Part shown: positions 60,061 to 64,000 of the stretch, piece after piece
How the letters are laid out: each line of letters begins with the position of its first letter
How positions within the stretch are numbered: position 1 is the stretch's first letter
DNA from: Hemicordylus capensis
Taxonomy: Eukaryota; Chordata; Lepidosauria; Squamata; Cordylidae
Assembly: GCF_027244095.1 (NCBI RefSeq)
Contig: NC_069665.1
Location: 2,916,501-2,980,500, forward strand
Reading direction: 5' to 3'
DNA length: 64,000 bases
The notes under the pieces: generated by a model
The model's database searches: none
What the model was told of the DNA's origin: nothing
What the model saw: only the letters and a program-made list of their open reading frames with translations
Program-made: the position numbers and the translations under genes

Positions 60061-60254
60061 ATCTCAGGGCAGTTCACTTGATCAGCCTTAGGGTGGGAGA
60101 AGCCTGCTATGCTAATGTGGGAGCTGGGCATGCTCCTGTTTGCTGATTGTTTGTCATTTGAAGCCACCTTGCGATGTCTTATGGAAGGTGGCCTAGAAAT
60201 TGAACAATAACATAACATAAAGTTGGAAGCACCATCCGTGACCGTGTGCTAAAT

Positions 60255-60390
60255 CAGGGACTCTCAACGTTGGGTCCCCAGATGTTATTGGACTTCAACT
60301 CCCATAATCCCCCACCAAAGGCCACTGGGGCTGGGGATTATGGGAGCTGAAGTCCAATAACATCTGGGGACCCGACGCTGAGAGTCCCTG
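60255..60390. mobile_element. Palindromic hAT-type MITE (family A), well preserved
   Basis: A 136-bp near-perfect palindrome starting cagggactctcaacg and ending gctgagagtccctg. Flanking octamers tgctaaat (60247-60254) and ggctaaat (60391-60398) differ at one base. Confidence 0.92.
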
Positions 60391-60394
60391 GGCT

Positions 60395-61255
60395 AAATGG
60401 CAGCTGGGTTGGAGAACCTTTTCCTCCAACTTCATTCAGCAGCTGGGCATAGCTGCTGGCTAGGAGGGAGCCCTGGCTGTTGCTGCTGCTGAGCACATGA
60501 TGATCACAGATGATGCTTCCCTTCCAGCCTTGGTTTTAATTCCCACATGATCGGCAGATGCACAGCTTGCAGATTAGGGTAGCAGGTTTCTCCTGCCTGA
60601 ATGGTGATCGTGTGGACTGCCCTAAGAAATTGCTGAAGGAGCAACATCCGGGGGACACCCAGACTGGAGAGCCCCTCCTTTCACCCATAGGCCACTGAGT
60701 CAGTTTAAGGACCTTTTAGCTGGGGATGATGGGAGTTGGGGTGCCACATTGGGGAGCCCCCGGATTGAAGGTTGCCGTCCTGGAAACGAGGCAGGGCCAG
60801 TGGAAAAGGCCACGTGCCGATGAATCCAGGAACAGGGCAGTGCTGCAGGCAGAGGCAGAAGAAGGAGCAAGAGCCAGCTGCTCAGCAGGTCAGATCCTGG
60901 TGAGCTCCAGAAGAGTTCCTCAGGAGGTCACCTGTGATGCAGTGCAGGACATTCTGGACTCCCTGTCGAGGGCAACCCAGGAATAGACGCAGAGGGCCCT
61001 TCGGGGCTTCTTTTGGGGGTTGGGGGTGGGGGGCTCATGCCCTTGGATGCCTCGTAATGGGGAAAGTGCCCCTGAGCAGAGGGGCTTCCAACACCATTCA
61101 TTAACTCTGGAGAGTCCACCCTATGGCTGTGCTTGCAGCCAGGACTGGGATAGGAGACACCTCCGACTTCTCCTAGCCGGGCTTCCCGAAAATATCCGTG
61201 CTCCCAATACTTGATCATGTGTTAGGTTGGAGGGAGTCGGGGAGCTTGATTGTAG
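60395..61255. other. Intergenic DNA, nothing clear
   Basis: A family-A scrap (gctggggatgatgggagttg) at 60720 only. No gene is recognised. Confidence 0.4.
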
Positions 61256-61259
61256 GCTG

Positions 61260-61485
61260 ACAGTGTGGTGCAGTGGTTAGAGTGCTGGACTAGGATTGGG
61301 GAGACCTGAGTTCAAATCCCCATTCCGCCATGAAACTCACTGGGTGACTCTGGGCCAGTCACATACCTCTCAGTCTAACCTACCCACAGGGTTGTTGTGA
61401 GGACAAACATAACCATGTACACCACTCTGGGATCCTTAGAGGAGAGCGGAATATAAGTGTAATAAGTAAATAAAATTAATAAACC
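61260..61485 (+). mobile_element. MIR/CORE-type SINE (family D), full-length sense copy
   Basis: A-box region tggtgcagtggttagagtgc, B box gagttcaaatcccc, CORE-like gaaactcactgggtgactctg and gggttgttgtgaggacaaac, then an L2-like end gagcggaatataagtgtaat. The domain order matches MIR, and this is the most complete copy here. Confidence 0.88.
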
Positions 61486-61552
61486 CCCAGCTGGATGGGA
61501 CCAGCGTGCCCTACACAGAGCCCATCCCCAACTTTAGAAGGAGGTAGTCACC

Positions 61553-61795
61553 TTAAGTGGCGCAGCGGGAAAATGCTTGACTAACAAGCAGAAGATTGCT
61601 GGTTTGAATCTCCGCTGGTACTATATCAGGCAACAGCAGCGATCGAGGAAGATGCTGAAAGGCATCATCTCACACTGCGCGGGAGGAGGCAATGGTCAAC
61701 CCCTCCTGTATTCCACCCAAGACAACCCCAGGGCTCTGTGGTCGCCAGGAGTTGAAATCGACTTGACAGCACACTTTACCTTTAGGAGGAAGAAC
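61553..61795 (+). mobile_element. tRNA-derived SINE with BovB-like tail, full-length sense copy
   Basis: A box agtggcgcagcggg, B box ctggtttgaatctcc, body gaagatgctgaaaggcatca, tgcgcgggaggaggcaatgg, and the tail gttgaaatcgacttgacagc then ctttacctttag. The tail resembles the BovB 3' end (compare 2235-2255), so BovB enzymes probably mobilised it. Confidence 0.9.
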
Positions 61796-61799
61796 CTCC

Positions 61800-62370
61800 T
61801 TCCTAATAATGAGGACAGCCTTACTAAGGAGTGGAGGCAGAGGCGGAAAGCACTTCCAGGCCAGAGGCTGGTGTTTGCAAACAGACCTCACCACCCCCCT
61901 CCAAATTAAGCACGGGGGCCCTCCAGACATGTATCCTGCTGCTCCTTGTAGTGAGACAAGCAGGGCTGCAAAGAGAAAGCTGGGACAGTCAATTCTCCTG
62001 GCAGGTGCCGGCAATTGCATGCACACTCACCCACGTGCTCACACCGGCACCCAAAGTGGACAGACCAGACCAGAGCGGGTGCTGTGTGGTGCTCTTGTGT
62101 TGCCGGCCATTGGGAGAACTGCGAGGCTGCAAGTGCCATGATGAGTCACTGATGCAAAGTCTTGACTCACTGCCAAGCAAATGGGGAAGAGAGACAGCGA
62201 GGGAGAGAGAGAGGTTCCTCCAGGGCCGCCCAGTTCATGGTGAAGGTGGGCCATGAACTCGAAAAGGAACTCTCTGCACTTTCCTCTCTGCTGGTGCAGT
62301 CGTTTGCAAGAACCCTCTCTGGACTGACTGATCTGCCAGTTATGCCAGGAGGTTCGCATCCAGCCTCAGA
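61800..62370. other. Intergenic DNA, nothing recognised
   Basis: No gene or repeat that I can support. Confidence 0.4.
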
Positions 62371-62374
62371 GGCA

Positions 62375-62535
62375 AGATGCCTCTCAATACCAGTAGCAGG
62401 GGAGCAACTGCAGGAGCAAAGGCATGCACATACCGCTTGCCAGTGGGCTTCCCAGAGGCATCTGGTGGGCCACTGTGGGAAACAGGATGCTGGACTGGAT
62501 GGGCCACGTTGGGACTGATTCTTATGGCCTTAGAT
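62375..62535 (+). mobile_element. SINE 3' body (ggatgctggactggatgggcc type)
   Basis: cttgccagtgggcttcccag, catctggtgggccactgtgg, aaacaggatgctggactgg and atgggccacgttgggactga form a recurrent squamate SINE body. The head is not recognised here. Confidence 0.6.
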
Positions 62536-62539
62536 GTCA

Positions 62540-63135
62540 GTGAGAAGAGTTCTGGCCCTCCCTGGCATGTTAGCTTTCTATGTGTAGGATTTTAATGATA
62601 GGAGAGGTTTTCATTATATGAGCTGCCACTTGCCAACACTTCTAAAAAAGAAAACTCAGAACTGCACAATGGTTTGTGAGTGCAATTCACACACGTAGCG
62701 TATGCCACGACATCACACACCTGTGCACCTTCCTTGCCTGTGCACACACCTGTTGTTGCCTGGAGTCACATCCAATGGCATCGAAAAGCCTCCATAGAGT
62801 GGGAGAAAATCCTCAGGCCTGGGAATTTGACAGCAATCTTGCAGAAGAGCGCCGTAAAGCTCCTTGGTGAAAACTCTGGGGAGTAGCAGTGGAGTCTGTG
62901 GGAAGCATCTTTGGTAGCAGGAGGAGGAGGAGAAATGGGGACATGTCACCGGGGTCTGGGTTCCAGAGGAGCTGGGACTGCTCACTTGACTGTTCTCTTT
63001 GTGATCAGTCACTTCTTACATCATCTAACATAGTACAACTTGGGTACGACGTGTGTTTTCATACTGCAGAAATCCAAAGTTCTTTTGGATCGGCATGTTG
63101 TGTGTCTGCTTGCACCCTAAAAAGCCCTGCATATG
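62540..63135. other. Intergenic DNA, nothing recognised
   Basis: No gene or repeat that I can support. Confidence 0.4.
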
Positions 63136-63136
63136 T

Positions 63137-63222
63137 AGTCCCCAGATCTTGTTGGACCTACAGCTCCCATCATTCCCAACAGCTGAAGCAGCAACATCTG
63201 AGGACCAGGCTTGAGAACCCTG
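63137..63222. mobile_element. Family-A MITE, degenerate
   Basis: gtccccagatcttgttggac, cagctcccatcattcccaac and gcttgagaaccctg are family-A pieces. Confidence 0.55.
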
Positions 63223-63289
63223 GCTTGCTGGCTTGCTGACTTGATTCAGGTGCAAATCAGGTGCTTGATTCAGGACTTGATTCAGGTGC

Positions 63290-63450
63290 AATTAATTTAC
63301 ATTCTGTTCTTCCTTCAAGGAGCCCAGAGTGGTGTATAGTGGCTACACTGATCCTCACAACAAGCCTGTGCAGAGAGAAGTTGATTGGCTCAGAGTCACC
63401 CGGTACGTTTCATGGCTGGATTTGAACTCAGGTCTACCTGGCTCGGTCCA
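63290..63450 (-). mobile_element. MIR/CORE-type SINE (family D), diverged
   Basis: ttccttcaaggagcccagag, ctcagagtcacccggtacg and gatttgaactcaggtctacc in reverse orientation. Confidence 0.7.
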
Positions 63451-63454
63451 GTGC

Positions 63455-64000
63455 AGTTCAGGGATGTTCTCACAAACCTGTCTTGTTTGTGAGAACGAGG
63501 CCTAAAAATGCCGGAATGTTTTCATTTATTTTTTGGCTGTCCAGCTTAACAGGAGCCAGCAATCAGCCTGTAAGGGCTTGTGTGGGGCACACTTTCACCA
63601 GGGAGAGAGAGAGACCCATTTGGCAGCTCTCCAGGGAAGCAGCAGGTCAGCCTCCGGCCTAATCCAGTTATCAACCTGTCCCCAGGCCAGCGGCACCTGC
63701 TGTGTCCTCTCGACGACTTTGCCTTTAAGCAAAGCTCAGGTGAGTGGCTGAGTTCTGGGGTGCAGTCAGGATGAAATGCAAACGGATGTGAAACTCAGGG
63801 AAGCAAAACGTGTGTGGGAGGTTTCGTGTGATTCCCCCCCACCATGAGCTGGAGCTGGTGGTGTCAGAAGGCAGAAGAAGGAAAGACAGAGTGTCTCCAG
63901 GGAAAGAGAAGAGCGGGCAGGGCTGGGTCTTTCCATATGGCTCCTCCTGATTCACTTGCTTGTTGCAATTATCCACCAGGTGTTCCTGCCAGCAGACACT
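63455..64000. other. Window end, nothing recognised
   Basis: No gene or repeat that I can support. Confidence 0.4.

Overview
This is nuclear DNA of a squamate reptile, most likely a lizard. Three host genes are recognisable: the last exon of PEPD (+), CEBPG (-) and CEBPA (+). Their order and relative orientation match what I recall for human 19q13 (PEPD - CEBPG - CEBPA). The mobile elements also point to a squamate: BovB LINE, SINEs with BovB-like tails, MIR/CORE-type SINEs with L2-like ends, an R4-type LINE with a restriction-like endonuclease, L1 3' ends, and many short hAT-type elements.

Layout. 1-3713 is the last PEPD intron, filled from about 1.3 kb by BovB and L2/CR1-type LINE fragments; 3714-3863 is the terminal PEPD coding exon. 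PEPD and CEBPG converge, and the 3.4 kb between their stop codons holds a hAT-type foldback element. The intronless CEBPG reading frame is at 7257-7709. Its intron appears to run to a GC-rich CpG island at about 16.9-18.6 kb that carries three CCAAT boxes and probably the first, non-coding exon. From 18.8 to 37 kb is repeat-dense intergenic DNA: an R4 LINE cluster at 19.0-22.3 kb, a 1,063-bp hAT element with a perfect 8-bp target duplication at 26.0-27.1 kb, an L1 end with a 19-bp duplication at 32.0-32.5 kb, and an L2/CR1 fragment at 36.0-36.95 kb. CEBPA (TATA box, short upstream ORF, single coding exon, 3' UTR) lies at about 37.5-40.1 kb inside a second CpG island. From 41 to 64 kb no gene is recognised; the DNA is SINEs, LINE ends, hAT-type MITEs, a large foldback element and microsatellites.

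How the genes relate. CEBPG and CEBPA are bZIP transcription factors with closely similar basic regions, and C/EBP-gamma heterodimerises with other C/EBPs. CEBPA keeps the vertebrate translational switch: a short out-of-frame upstream ORF ending 7 nt before the main start, and an internal methionine placed for the p30 isoform. PEPD is an unrelated housekeeping dipeptidase.

The most interesting non-genic signals are a SINE family whose head matches the 5S rRNA internal promoter fused to a tRNA-derived SINE, a ~690-bp foldback with a second palindrome in its loop, three hAT MITE families with visible 8-bp duplications, and several nested insertions that give a relative chronology. I recognised no endogenous retrovirus, Polinton, CRISPR array or tRNA gene.
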